Source: Dichetophora obliterata
Taxonomy: Eukaryota > Arthropoda > Insecta > Diptera > Sciomyzidae
Reading direction: 5' to 3'
Length of the DNA stretch: 64,000 nt
Assembly: GCA_963920525.1 (NCBI GenBank)
Contig: OY986437.1
Span: 30,423,063 to 30,487,062, forward strand
The stretch's first letter is position 1; each line of letters starts with the position of its first letter. Below the pieces are notes generated by a model, which saw only the letters and a list, made by a program, of their open reading frames with translations, made no database searches and was not told where the DNA came from. Below are positions 1 to 14,096 of the stretch, in pieces. The translations under genes and the position numbers were made by a program.

Positions 1-60
1 ATGTTGATCAATGAATTTAATTTAATAATGATAATTTAATAATAATTAATTTAATAATGA
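1..60. other. AT-rich left edge, next to satellite
   Basis: Short AT-only sequence made of TTTAATAATGATAA-like words. It does not match the satellite monomer, whose homology starts at about 61. It may be flanking DNA or a degenerate array edge. The window boundary prevents a decision. Confidence 0.4.
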
Positions 61-3001
61 TAAAACTACATATCAGATAAGGACGATTCATGCATTAAAA
101 TGAGCACCAGGTCCTCGTCCTTAAGAAGGGATACTCCTTTGTCCAAATGCCGTTTGCTCTATCTCTTGTAGTTTAGGAGTTGTAGAACACTTTTTGGAGT
201 GGTAGCTGGCCAAAAACATGTGCTTTTTCCGTCATAACTCCCAAACCATACATCCTACAAGGACGATTTATACACCAAATTGTTTCTAATACATATAAAC
301 ACAAGACTGCATATTCAGAAAAAAGTTTTCTGGAATTTGATTTTTTTTCAAGAATCTTAGTTAAAATTTTTTACATGAATCATAGTTTTTGACGTGGTTT
401 TTTGCGATTTTTTTTATTTTTTAGCCATAACTTCTAAACCATACATCATAAAAGGACGATTTATGCATCAAAATGTTCCTTAAGCTACTGCCCACAAGAC
501 TGTATCCTTAAAATAATTTTAAAAATTTAATTTCATGTTAATTTCATGTGCCCTTTTTTGTCAATTTTTATTTTTTTTATTTATTTTCTAGCACCAGGTC
601 CTCGTCCTTAAGTAGGGTTACTTCTGTGTCCAAATGTATTTTGCTCTATCTCTTGTAGTTTAGGAGTTGTAGAACACTTTTTGGAGTGGTAGCTGGCCAA
701 AAACATGTGCTTTTTCCGTCATAACTCCCAAACCATAAATCCTACAAGGACGATTTATACACCAAATTGTTTCTAATACACATATACACAAGACTGCATA
801 TTCAGAAAAAAGTTTTCTGGAATTTGATTTTTTTTCAAGAATCTTAGTTAAAATTTTTTACATGAATCATAGTTTTTGACGTGGTTTTTTGCGATTTTTT
901 TTATTTTTTAGCCATAACTTCTAAACCATACATCATAAAAGGACGATTTATGCATCAAAATGTTCCTTAAGCTACTGCCCACAAGACTGTATCCTTAAAA
1001 TAATTTTAAAAATAAGATTTCATGTTAATTTCATGTGCCCTTTTTTGTCAATTTTTATTTTTTTTATTTATTTTCTAGCACCAGGTCCTCGTCCTTAAGT
1101 AGGGTTACTTCTGTGTCCAAATGTATTTTGCTCTATCTCTTGTAGTTTAGGAGTTGTAGAACACTTTTTGGAGTGGTAGCTGGCCAAAAACATGTGCTTT
1201 TTCCGTCATAACTCCCAAACCATACATCCTACAAGGACGATTTATACACCAAATTGTTTCTAATACATATATACACAAGATTGCATATTCAGAAAAAAGT
1301 TTTCTGGAATTTGATTTTTTTTCAAGAATCTTAGTTAAAATTTTTTACATGAATCATAGTTTTTGACGTGGTTTTTTGCGATTTTTTTGATTTTTTAGCC
1401 ATAACTTCTAAACCATACATCATAAAAGGACGATTTATGCATCAAAATGTTCCTTAAGCTACTGCCCACAAGACTGTATCCTTAAAATAATTTTAAAAAT
1501 TAGATTTCATGTTAATTTCATGTCCCCTTTTTTGTCAATTTTTATTTTTTTTATTTATTTTCTAAAATAAAAACTACATATCAGATAAGTACGATTCATG
1601 CATTAAAATGAGCACCAGGTCCTCGTCCTTAAGAAGGGATACTCCTTTGTCCAAATGCCGTTTGCTCTATCTCTTGTAGTTTAGGAGTTGTAGAACACTT
1701 TTTGGAGTGGAAGCTGGCCAAAAACATATGCTTTTTCCGTCATAACTCCCAAACCATACATCCTACAAGGACGATTTATACACCAAATTGTTTCTAATAC
1801 ATATATACACAAGACTGCATATTCAGAAAAAAGTTTTCTGGAATTTGATTTTTTTTCAAGAATCTTAGTTAAAATTTTTTACATGAATCATAGTTTTTGA
1901 CGTGGTTTTTTGCGATTTTTTTGATTTTTTAGCCATAACTTCTAAACCATACATCATAAAAGGACGATTTATGCATCAAAATGTTCCTTAAGCTACTGCC
2001 CACAAGACTGTATCCTTAAAATAATTTTAAAAATTAGATTTCATGTTAATTTCATGTGCCCTTTTTTGTCAATTTTTATTTTTTTTATTTATTTTCTAAA
2101 ATAAAAACTACATATCAGATAAGGACGATTCATGCATTAAAATGAGCACCAGGTCCTCGTCCTTAAGAAGGGATACTCCTTTGTCCAAATGCCGTTTGCT
2201 CTATCTTTTGTAGTTTAGGAGTTGTAGAACACTTTTTGGGGTGGAAGCTGGCCAAAAACATGTGCTTTTTCCGTCATAACTCCCAAACCATACATCCTAC
2301 AAGGACGATTTATACACCAAATTGTTTCTAATACATATATACACAAGATTGCATATTCAGAAAAAAGTTTTCTGGAATTTGATTTTTTTTCAAGAATCTT
2401 AGTTAAAATTTTTTACATGAATCATAGTTTTTGACGTGGTTTTTTGCGATTTTTTTGATTTTTTAGCCATAACTTCTAAACCATACATTATAAAAGGACG
2501 ATTTATGCATCAAAATGTTCCTTAAGCTACTGCCCACAAGACTGTATCCTTAAAATAATTTTAAAAATTATATTTCATGTTAATTTCATGTGCCCTTTTT
2601 TGTCAATTTTTATTTATTTTCTAAAATAAAAACTACATATCAGATAAGGACGATTCATGCATTAAAATGAGCACCAGGTCCTCGTCCTTAAGAAGGGATA
2701 CTCCTTTGTCCAAATGCCGTTTGCTCTATCTCTTGTAGTTTAGGAGTTGTAGAACACTTTTTGGAGTGGTAGCTGGCCAAAAACATGTGCTTTTTCCGTC
2801 ATAACTCCCAAACCATACATCCTACAAGGACGATTTATACACCAAATTGTTTCTAATACATATATACACAAGATTGCATATTCAGAAAAAAGTTTTCTGG
2901 AATTTGATTTTTTTTCAAGAATCTTAGTTAAAATTTTTTACATGAATCATAGTTTTTGACGTGGTTTTTTGCGATTTTTTTGATTTTTTAGCCATAACTT
3001 C

Positions 3002-3118
3002 TGGAAAGTTTTCTGGAATTGGATTTTTTTTCAAGAATCTTAGTTAAAATTTTTTACATGAATCATAGTTTTTGACGTGGTTTTTTGCGATTTTTTTGAT
3101 TTTTTAGCCATAACTTCT
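3002..3118. repeat. 117-bp internal duplication in one monomer
   Basis: The monomer starting at 2671 is 651 bp instead of 534. The stretch from AAGTTTTCTGG to the AGCCATAACTTCT box (about 2890-3001) is repeated directly at 3002-3118 with one base change. This is a partial-monomer duplication, as expected from slippage or unequal exchange inside an array. Confidence 0.85.
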
Positions 3119-6100
3119 AAACCATACATCATAAAAGGACGATTTATGCATCAAAATGTTCCTTAAGCTACTGCCCACAAGACTGTATCCTTAAAATAAT
3201 TTTAAAAATTAGATTTCATGTTAATTTCATGTGCCCTTTTTTGTCAATTTTTATTTTTTTTTATTTATTTTCTAAAATAAAAACTACATATCAGATAAGG
3301 ACGATTCATGCATTAAAATGAGCACCAGGTCCTCGTCCTTAAGAAGGGATACTCCCTTGTCCAAATGCCGTTTGCTCTATCTTTTGTAGTTTAGGAGTTG
3401 TAGAACACTTTTTGGGGTGGAAGCTGGCCAAAAACATGTGCTTTTTCCGTCATAACTCCCAAACCATACATCCTACAAGGACGATTTATACACCAAATTG
3501 TTTCTAATACATATATACACAAGATTGCATATTCAGAAAAAAGTTTTCTGGAATTTGATTTTTTTTCAAGAATCTTAGTTAAAATTTTTTACATGAATCA
3601 TAGTTTTTGACGTGGTTTTTTGCAATTTTTTTGATTTTTTAGCCATAACTTCTAAACCATACATTATAAAAGGACGATTTATGCATCAAAATGTTCCTTA
3701 AGCTACTGCCCACAAGACTGTATCCTTAAAATAATTTTAAAAATTAGATTTCATGTTAATTTCATGTGCCCTTTTTTGTCAATTTTTATTTTTTTTATTT
3801 ATTTTCTAAAATAAAAACTACATATCAGATAAGGACGATTCATGCATTAAAATGAGCACCAGGTCCTCGTCCTTAAGAAGGGATACTCCTTTGTCCAAAT
3901 GCCGTTTGCTCTATCTTTTGTAGTTTAGGAGTTGTAGAACACTTTTTGGGGTGGAAGCTGGCCAAAAACATGTGCTTTTTCCGTCATAACTCCCAAACCA
4001 TACATCCTACAAGGACGATTTATACACCAAATTGTTTCTAATACATATATACACAAGATTGCATATTCAGAAAAAAGTTTTCTGGAATTTGATTTTTTTT
4101 CAAGAATCTTAGTTAAAATTTTTTACATGAATCATAGTTTTTGACGTGGTTTTTTGCGATTTTTTTGATTTTTTAGCCATAACTTCTAAACCATACATTA
4201 TAAAAGGACGATTTATGCATCAAAATGTTCCTTAAGCTACTGCCCACAAGACTGTATCCTTAAAATAATTTTAAAAATTAGATTTCATGTTAATTTCATG
4301 TGCCCTTTTTTGTCAATTTTTATTTTTTTTATTTATTTTCTAAAATAAAAACTACATATCAGATAAGGACGATTCATGCATTAAAATGAGCACCAGGTCC
4401 TCGTCCTTAAGAAGGGATACTCCTTTGTCCAAATGCCGTTTGCTCTATCTCTTGTAGTTTAGGAGTTGTAGAACACTTTTTGGGGTGGAAGCTGGCCAAA
4501 AACATGTGCTTTTTCCGTCATAACTCCCAAACCATACATCCTACAAGGACGATTTATACACCAAATTGTTTCTAACACATATATACACAAGATTGCATAT
4601 TCAGAAAAAAGTTTTCTGGAATTTGATTTGTTTTCAAGAATCTTAGTTAAAATTTTTTACATGAATCATAGTTTTTGACGTGGTTTTTTTGCGATTTTTT
4701 TGATTTTTTAGCCATAACTTCTAAACCATACATTATAAAAGGACGATTTATGCATCAAAATGTTCCTTAAGCTACTGCCCACAAGACTGTATCCTTAAAA
4801 TAATTTTAAAAATTAGATTTCATGTTAATTTCATGTGCCCTTTTTTGTCAATTTTTATTTTTTTTATTTATTTTCTAAAATAAAAACTACATATCAGATA
4901 AGGACGATTCATGCATTAAAATGAGCACCAGGTCCTCGTCCTTAAGAAGGGATACTCCTTTGTCCAAATGCCGTTTGCTCTATCTCTTGTAGTTTAGGAG
5001 TTGTAGAACACTTTTTGGAGTGGAAGCTGGCCAAAAACATATGCTTTTCCGTCATAACTCCCAAACCATACATCCTACAAGGACGATTTATACACCAAAT
5101 TGTTTCTAATACATATATACACAAGACTGCATATTCAGAAAAAAGTTTTCTGGAATTTGATTTTTTTTCAAGAATCTTAGTTAAAATTTTTTACATAGTT
5201 TTTGACGTGGTTTTTTGCGATTTTTTTGATTTTTTAGCCATAACTTCTAAACCATACATCATAAAAGGACGATTTATGCATCAAAATGTTCCTTAAGCTA
5301 CTGCCCACAAGACTGTATCCTTAAAATAATTTTAAAAATTAGATTTCATGTTTATTTCATGTCCCCTTTTTTGTAAATTTTTATTTTTTTTATTTATTTT
5401 CTAAAATAAAAACTACATATCAGATAAGTACGATTCATGCATTAAAATGAGCACCAGGTCCTCGTCCTTAAGAAGGGATACTCCTTTGTCCAAATGCCGT
5501 TTGCTCTATCTTTTGTAGTTTAGGAGTTGTAGTACACTTTTTGGAGTGGAAGGTGGCCAAAAACATATGCTTTTTCCGTCATAACTCCCAAACCATACAT
5601 CCTACAAGGACGATTTATACACCAAATTGTTTCTAATACATATATACACAAGACTGCATATTCAGAAAAAAGTTTTCTGGAATTTGATTTTTTTTCAAGA
5701 ATCTTAGTTAAAATTTTTTACATGAATCATAGTTTTTGACGTGGTTTTTTGCGATTTTTTTGATTTTTTAGCCATAACTTCTAAACCATACATCATAAAA
5801 GGACGATTTATGCATCAAAATGTTCCTTAAGCTACTGCCCACAAGACTGTATCCTTAAAATAATTTTAAAAATTAGATTTCATGTTAATTTCATGTGCCC
5901 TTTTTTGTCAATTTTTATTTTTTTTATTTATTTTCTAAAATAAAAACTACATATCAGATAAGGACGATTCATGCATTAAAATGAGCACCAGGTCCTCGTC
6001 CTTAAGAAGGGATACTCCTTTGTCCAAATGCCGTTTGCTCTATCTTTTGTAGTTTAGGAGTTGTAGAACACTTTTTGGGGTGGAAGCTGGCCAAAAACAT

Positions 6101-7579
6101 GTGCTTTTTCCGTCATAACTCCCAAACCATACATCCTACAAGGACGATTTATACACCAAATTGTTTCTAATACATATATACACAAGATTGCATATTCAGA
6201 AAAAAGTTTTCTGGAATTTGATTTTTTTTCAAGAATCTTAGTTAAAATTTTTTACATAGTTTTTGACGTGGTTTTTTGCGATTTTTTTGATTTTTTAGCC
6301 ATAACTTCTAAACCATACATTATAAAAGAACGATTTATGCATCAAAATGTTCCATAAGCTACTGCCCACAAGACTGTATCCTTAAAATAATTTTAAAAAT
6401 TAGATTTCATGTTAATTTCATGTGCCCTTTTTTGTCAATTTTTATTTTTTTTATTTATTTTCTAAAATAAAAACTACATATCAGATAAGGACGATTCATG
6501 CATTAAAATGAGCACCAGGTCCTCGTCCTTAAGAAGGGATACTCCTTTGTCCAAATGCCGTTTGCTCTATCTCTTGTAGTTTAGGAGTTGTAGAACACTT
6601 TTTGGAGTGGAAGCTGGCCAAAAACATGTGCTTTTTCCGTCATAACTCCCAAACCATACATCCTACAAGGACGATTTATACACCAAATTGTTTCTAATAC
6701 ATATATACACAAGACTGCATATTCAGAAAAAAGTTTTCTGGAATTTGATTTTTTTTCAAGAATCTTAGTTAAAATTTTTTACATGAATCATAGTTTTTGA
6801 CGTGGTTTTTTGCGATTTTTTTGATTTTTTAGCCATAACTTCTAAACCATACATTATAAAAGGACGATTTATGCATCAAAATGTTCCTTAAGCTACTGCC
6901 CACAAGACTGTATCCTTAAAATAATTTTTAAAATTAGATTTCATGTTAATTTCATGTGCCCTTTTTTGTCAATTTTTATTTTTTTTATTTATTTTCTAAA
7001 ATAAAAACTACATATCAGATAAGGACGATTCATGCATTAAAATGAGCACCAGGTCCTCGTCCTTAAGAAGGGATACTCCTTTGTCCAAATGCCGTTTGCT
7101 CTATCTTTTGTAGTTTAGGAGTTGTAGAACACTTTTTGGGGTGGAAGCTGGCCAAAAACATGTGCTTTTTCCGTCATAACTCCCAAACCATACATCCTAC
7201 AAGGACGATTTATACACCAAATTGTTTCTAATACATATATACACAAGACTGCATATTCAGAAAAAAGTTTTCTGGAATTTGATTTTTTTTCAAGAATCTT
7301 AGTTAAAATTTTTTACATGAATCATAGTTTTTGACGTGGTTTTTTGCGATTTTTTTGATTTTTTAGCCATAACTTCTAAACCATACATTATAAAAGGACG
7401 ATTTATGCATCAAAATGTTCCTTAAGCTACTGCCCACAAGACTGTATCCTTAAAATAATTTTTAAAATTAGATTTCATGTTAATTTCATGTGCCCTTTTT
7501 TGTCAATTTTTATTTTTTTTATTTATTTTCTAAAATAAAAACTACATATCAGATAAGGACGATTCATGCATTAAAATGA

Positions 7580-10500
7580 GCACCAGGTCCTCGTCCTTAA
7601 GAAGGGATACTCCTTTGTCCAAATGCCGTTTGCTCTATCTTTTGTAGTTTAGGAGTTGTAGAACACTTTTTGGGGTGGAAGCTGGCCAAAAACATGTGCT
7701 TTTTCCGTCATAACTCCCAAACCATACATCCTACAAGGACGATTTATACACCAAATTGTTTCTAATACATATATACACAAGACTGCATATTCAGAAAAAA
7801 GTTTTCTGGAATTTGATTTTTTTTCAAGAATCTTAGTTAAAATTTTTTACATGAATCATAGTTTTTGACGTGGTTTTTTGCGATTTTTTTGATTTTTTAG
7901 CCATAACTTCTAAACCATACATTATAAAAGGACGATTTATGCATCAAAATGTTCTTTAAGCTACTTTTCACACGACTGTATCCTTAAAATAATTTTAAAA
8001 ATTAGATTTCATGTTAATTTCATGTCCCCTTTTTTGTAAATTTTTATTTTTTTTATTTATTTTCTAAAATAAAAACTACATATCAGATAAGTACGATTCA
8101 TGCATTAAAATGAGCACCAGGTCCTCGTCCTTAAGAAGGGATACTCCTTTGTCCAAATGCCGTTTGCTCTATCTTTTGTAGTTTAGGAGTTGTAGTACAC
8201 TTTTTGGAGTGGAAGCTGGCCAAAAACATATGCTTTTTCCGTCATAACTCCCAAACCATACATCCTACAAGGACGATTTATACACCAAATTGTTTCTAAA
8301 ACATATATACACAAGACTGCATATTCAGAAAAAAGTTTTCTGGAATTTGATTTTTTTTCAAGAATCTTAGTTAAAATTTTTTACATGAATCATAGTTTTT
8401 GACGTGGTTTTTTGCGATTTTTTTGATTTTTTAGCCATAACTTCTAAACCATACATCATAAAAGGACGATTTATGCATCAAAATGTTCCTTAAGCTACTG
8501 CCCACAAGACTGTATCCTTAAAATAATTTTAAAAATTTAATTTCATGTTAATTTCATGTGCCCTTTTTTGTCAATTTTTATTTTTTTTATTTATTTTCTA
8601 AAATAAAAACTACATATCAGATAAGGACGATTAATGCATTAAAATGAGCACCAGGTCCTCGTCCTGGAAGGAAGGAAAGAAGGGATACTCCTTTGTCCAA
8701 ATGCCGTTTGCTCTATTTTTTGTAGTTTAGGAGTTGTAGAACACTTTTTGGGGTGGAAGCTGGCCAAAAACATGTGCTTTTTCCGTCATAACTCCCAAAC
8801 CATACATCCTACAAGGACGATTTATACACCAAATTGTTTCTAATACATATATACACAAGATTGCGATCCTAAAAGGACGATTTATACACCAAATTGTTTC
8901 TAATACATGTATACACAAGATTGCATATTCAGAAAAAAGTTTTCTGGAATTTGATTTTTTTTCAAGAATCTTAGCTAAAATTTTTTACATGAATCATAGT
9001 TTTTGACGTGGTTTTTTGCGATTTTTTTGATTAACTCCCATTTAGCCATAACTTCTAAACCATACATTATAAAAGAACGATTTATGCATCAAAATGTTCC
9101 TTAAGCTACTGCCCACAAGACTGTATCCTTAAAATAATTTTAAAAATTAGATTTCATGTTAATTTCATGTGCCCTTTTTTGTCAATTTTTATTTTTTTTA
9201 TTTATTTTCTAAAATAAAAACTACATATCAGATAAGGACGATTCATGCATTAAAATGAGCACCAGGTCCTCGTCCTTAAGAAGGGATACTCCTTTGTCCA
9301 AATGCCGTTTGCTCTATCTCTTGTAGTTTAGGAGTTGTAGAACACTTTTTGGAGTGGAAGCTGGCCAAAAACATGTGCTTTTTCCGTCATAACTCCCAAA
9401 CCATACATCCTACAAGGACGATTTATACACCAAATTGTTTCTAATACATATATACACAAGACTGCATATTCAGAAAAAAGTTTTCTGGAATTTGATTTTT
9501 TTTCAAGAATCTTAGTTAAAATTTTTTACATGAATCATAGTTTTTGACGTGGTTTTTTGCGATTTTTTTGATTTTTTAGCCATAACTTCTAAACCATACA
9601 TTATAAAAGGACGATTTATGCATCAAAATGTTCTTTAAGCTACTTTTCACACGACTGTATCCTTAAAATAATTTTAAAAATTAGATTTCATGTTAATTTC
9701 ATGTCCCCTTTTTTGTAAATTTTTATTTTTTTTATTTATTTTCTAAAATAAAAACTACATATCAGATAAGTACGATTCATGCATTAAAATGAGCACCAGG
9801 TCCTCGTCCTTAAGAAGGGATACTCCTTTGTCCAAATGCCGTTTGCTCTATCTTTTGTAGTTTAGGAGTTGTAGTACACTTTTTGGAGTGGAAGCTGGCC
9901 AAAAACATATGCTTTTTCCGTCATAACTCCCAAACCATACATCCTACAAGGACGATTTATACACCAAATTGTTTCTAAAACATATATACACAAGACTGCA
10001 TATTCAGAAAAAAGTTTTCTGGAATTTGATTTTTTTTCAAGAATCTTAGTTAAAATTTTTTACATGAATCATAGTTTTTGACGTGGTTTTTTGCGATTTT
10101 TTTGATTTTTTAGCCATAACTTCTAAACCATACATCATAAAAGGACGATTTATGCATCAAAATGTTCCTTAAGCTACTGCCCACAAGACTGTATCCTTAA
10201 AATAATTTTAAAAATTTAATTTCATGTTAATTTCATGTGCCCTTTTTTGTCAATTTTTATTTTTTTTATTTATTTTCTAAAATAAAAACTACATATCAGA
10301 TAAGGACGATTAATGCATTAAAATGAGCACCAGGTCCTCGTCCTGGAAGGAAGGAAAGAAGGGATACTCCTTTGTCCAAATGCCGTTTGCTCTATTTTTT
10401 GTAGTTTAGGAGTTGTAGAACACTTTTTGGGGTGGAAGCTGGCCAAAAACATGTGCTTTTTCCGTCATAACTCCCAAACCATACATCCTACAAGGACGAT

Positions 10501-10937
10501 TTATACACCAAATTGTTTCTAATACATATATACACAAGATTGCGATCCTAAAAGGACGATTTATACACCAAATTGTTTCTAATACATGTATACACAAGAT
10601 TGCATATTCAGAAAAAAGTTTTCTGGAATTTGATTTTTTTTCAAGAATCTTAGCTAAAATTTTTTACATGAATCATAGTTTTTGACGTGGTTTTTTGCGA
10701 TTTTTTTGATTAACTCCCATTTAGCCATAACTTCTAAACCATACATTATAAAAGGACGATTTATGCATCAAAATGTTCCTTAAGCTACTGCCCACAAGAC
10801 TGTATCCTTAAAATAATTTTAAAAATTAGATTTCATGTTAATTTCATGTGCCCTTTTTTGTAAATTTTTATTTTTTTTATTTATTTTCTAAAATAAAAAC
10901 TACATATCAGATAAGGACGATTCATGCATTAAAATGA
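7580..10937. repeat. Higher-order repeat: 1,679-bp trimer duplicated in tandem
   Basis: Three consecutive monomers (534, 534 and 611 bp) at 7580-9258 recur in the same order at 9259-10937. Shared rare variants prove the block was copied as a unit: CTACTTTTCACACG in the first monomer, CAGATAAGTACGATT before the second, and in the third a GGAAGGAAGGAAAG insertion, a 60-bp internal duplication (8865-8924 and 10544-10603) and an AACTCCCAT insertion. A few point differences remain, for example AAAAGAACG against AAAAGGACG near 9070 and 10749. A related 60-bp duplication occurs at 11145-11204. Confidence 0.88.
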
Positions 10938-13900
10938 GCACCAGGTCCTCGTCCTTAAGAAGGGATACTCCTTTGTCCAAATGCCGTTTGCTCTATCTTT
11001 TGTAGTTTAGGAGTTGTAGAACACTTTTTGGGGTGGAAGCTGGCCAAAAACATATGCTTTTTCCGTCATAACTCCCAAACCATACATCCTACAAGGACGA
11101 TTTATACACCAAATTGTTTCTAATACATATATACACAAGATTGCGATCCTACAAGGACGATTTATACACCAAATTGTTTCTAAAACATATATACACAAGA
11201 CTGCATATTCAGAAAAAAGTTTTCTGGAATTTGATTTTTTTTCAAGAATCTTAGTTAAAATTTTTTACATGAATCATAGTTTTTGACGTGGTTTTTTGCG
11301 ATTTTTTTGATTTTTTAGCCATAACTTCTAAACCATACATTATAAAAGGACGATTTATGCATCAAAATGTTCCTTAAGCTACTGCCCACAAGACTGTATC
11401 CTTAAAATAATTTTAAAAATTAGATTTCATGTTAATTTCATGTGCCCTTTTTTGTCAATTTTTATTTTTTTTATTTATTTTCTAAAATAAAAACTACATA
11501 TCAGATAAGGACGATTCATGCATTAAAATGAGCACCAGGTCCTCGTCCTTAAGAAGGGATACTCCTTTGTCCAAATGCCGTTTGCTCTATCTCTTGTAGT
11601 TTAGGAGTTGTAGAAAACTTTTTGGAGTGGAAGCTGGCCAAAAACATGTGCTTTTTCCGTCATAACTCCCAAACCATACATCCTACAAGGACGATTTATA
11701 CACCAAATTGTTTCTAATACATATATACACAAGACTGCATATTCAGAAAAAAGTTTTCTGGAATTTGATTTTTTTTCAAGAATCTTAGTTAAAATTTTTT
11801 ACATGAATCATAGTTTTTGACGTGGTTTTTTGCGATTTTTTTGATTTTTTAGCCATAACTTCTAAACCATACATTATAAAAGGACGATTTATGCATCAAA
11901 ATGTTCCTTAAGCTACTGCCCACATGACTGTATCCTTAAAATAATTTTTAAAATTAGATTTCATGTTAATTTCATGTGCCCTTTTTTGTCAATTTTTATT
12001 TTTTTTATTTATTTTCTAAAATAAAAACTACATATCAGATAAGGACGATTCATGCATTAAAATGAGCACCAGGTCCTCGTCCTTAAGAAGGGATACTCCT
12101 TTGTCCAAATGCCGTTTGCTCTATCTTTTGTAGTTTAGGAGTTGTAGAACACTTTTTGGGGTGGAAGCTGGCCAAAAACATGTGCTTTTTCCGTCATAAC
12201 TCCCAAACCATACCTCCTACAAGGACGATTTATACACCAAATTGTTTCTAATACATATATACACAAGATTGCATATTCAGAAAAAAGTTTTCTGGAATTT
12301 GATTTTTTTTCAAGAATCTTAGTTAAAATTTTTTACATGAATCATAGTTTTTGACGTGGTTTTTTGCGATTTTTTTGATTTTTTAGCCATAACTTCTAAA
12401 CCATACATCATAAAAGGACGATTTATGCATCAAAATGTTCCTTAAGCTACTTTTCACACGACTGTATCCTTAAAATAATTTTAAAAATTAGATTTCATGT
12501 TAATTTCATGTGCCCTTTTTTGTCAATTTTTATTTTTTTTATTTATTTTCTAAAATAAAAACTACATATCAGATAAGGACGATTCATGCATTAAAATGAG
12601 CACCAGGTCCTCGTCCTTAAGAAGGGATACTCCTTTGTCCAAATGCCGTTTGCTCTATCTTTTGTAGTTTAGGAGTTGTAGAACACTTTTTGGGGTGGAA
12701 GCTGGCCAAAAACATGTGCTTTTTCCGTCATAACTCCCAAACCATACCTCCTACAAGGACGATTTATACACCAAATTGTTTCTAATACATATATACACAA
12801 GATTGCATATTCAGGAAAAAGTTTTCTGGAATTTGATTTTTTTTCAAGAATCTTAGTTAAAATTTTTTACATGAATCATAGTTTTTGACGTGGTTTTTTG
12901 CGATTTTTTTTATTTTTTAGCCATAACTTCTAAACCATACATTATAAAAGGACGATTTATGCATCAAAATGTTCCTTAAGCTACTGTTCACAAGACTGTA
13001 TCCTTAAAATATTTTTAAAAATTAGATTTCATGTTAATTTCATGTGCCCTTTTTTGTCAATTTTTATTTTTTTTATTTATTTTCTAAAATAAAAACTACA
13101 TATCAGATAAGGACGATTAATGCATTAAAATGAGCACCAGGTCCTCGTCCTGGAAGGAAGGAAAGAAGGGATACTCCTTTGTCCAAATGCCGTTTGCTCT
13201 ATTTTTTGTAGTTTAGGAGTTGTAGAACACTTTTTGGGGTGGAAGCTGGCCAAAAACATGTGCTTTTTCCGTCATAACTCCCAAACCATACATCCTACAA
13301 GGACGATTTATACACCAAATTGTTTCTAATACATATATACACAAGACTGCATATTCAGAAAAAAGTTTTCTGGAATTTGATTTTTTTTTCAAGAATCTTA
13401 GTTAAAATTTTTTACATAGTTTTTGACGTGGTTTTTTGCGATTTTTTTGATTTTTTAGCCATAACTTCTAAACCATACATCATAAAAGGACGATTTATGC
13501 ATCAAAATGTTCCTTAAGCTACTTTTCACACGACTGTATCCTTAAAATAATTTTAAAAATTAGATTTCATGTTAATTTCATGTGCCCTTTTTTGTCAATT
13601 TTTATTTTTTTTATTTATTTTCTAAAATAAAAACTACATATCAGATAAGGACGATTAATGCATTAAAATGAGCACCAGGTCCTCGTCCTTAAGAAGGGAT
13701 ACTCCTTTGTCCAAATGCCGTTTGCTCTATCTTTTGTAGTTTAGGAGTTGTAGAACACTTTTTGGGGTGGAAGCTGGCCAAAAACATGTGCTTTTTCCGT
13801 CATAACTCCCAAACCATACATCCTACAAGGACGATTTATACACCAAATTGTTTCTAATACATATATACACAAGACTGCATATTCAGAAAAAAGTTTTCTG

Positions 13901-14096
13901 GAATTTGATTTTTTTTTCAAGAATCTTAGTTAAAATTTTTTACATAGTTTTTGACGTGGTTTTTTGCGATTTTTTTGATTTTTTAGCCATAACTTCTAAA
14001 CCATACATCATAAAAGGACGATTTATGCATCAAAATGTTCCTTAAGCTACTGCCCACAAGACTGTATCCTTAAAATAATTTTAAAAATTAGATTTC

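Larger units (their letters stand above)
61..14096. repeat. 534-bp satellite DNA array, 26 monomers
   Basis: A head-to-tail array. The anchor GCACCAGGTCCTCG starts at 104, 591, 1078, 1612, 2146, 2671, 3322, 3856, 4390, 4925, 5451, 5985, 6512, 7046, 7580, 8114, 8648, 9259, 9793, 10327, 10938, 11532, 12066, 12600, 13134 and 13672. The modal spacing is 534 bp. The 487-bp monomers near 104 and 591 lack a 47-bp block. The 525-527-bp monomers have small deletions, including loss of a GAATCAT-type octamer. The 594-651-bp monomers carry internal duplications. Within one monomer the box GGACGATT recurs at spacings of about 192, 161 and 181 bp, each time in a related context (CCATACATC...AAGGACGATTTATGCA). 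The monomer is therefore an old trimer of roughly 178-bp subunits. The array stops abruptly at about 14096 inside GATTTC. Short open frames inside it repeat with the monomer and show no protein signature, so it is non-coding. The likely context is heterochromatin. Confidence 0.97.

Noticed and set aside
4942..14045. Short open frames of 60-93 codons recurring in the satellite
   Set aside because: They repeat with the monomer, differ by indels between copies, and have no protein signature. They are shadows of repetitive non-coding DNA.
61..14096. CRISPR-like array
   Set aside because: Units are about 534 bp with no short-repeat/unique-spacer alternation. This is a eukaryotic satellite.
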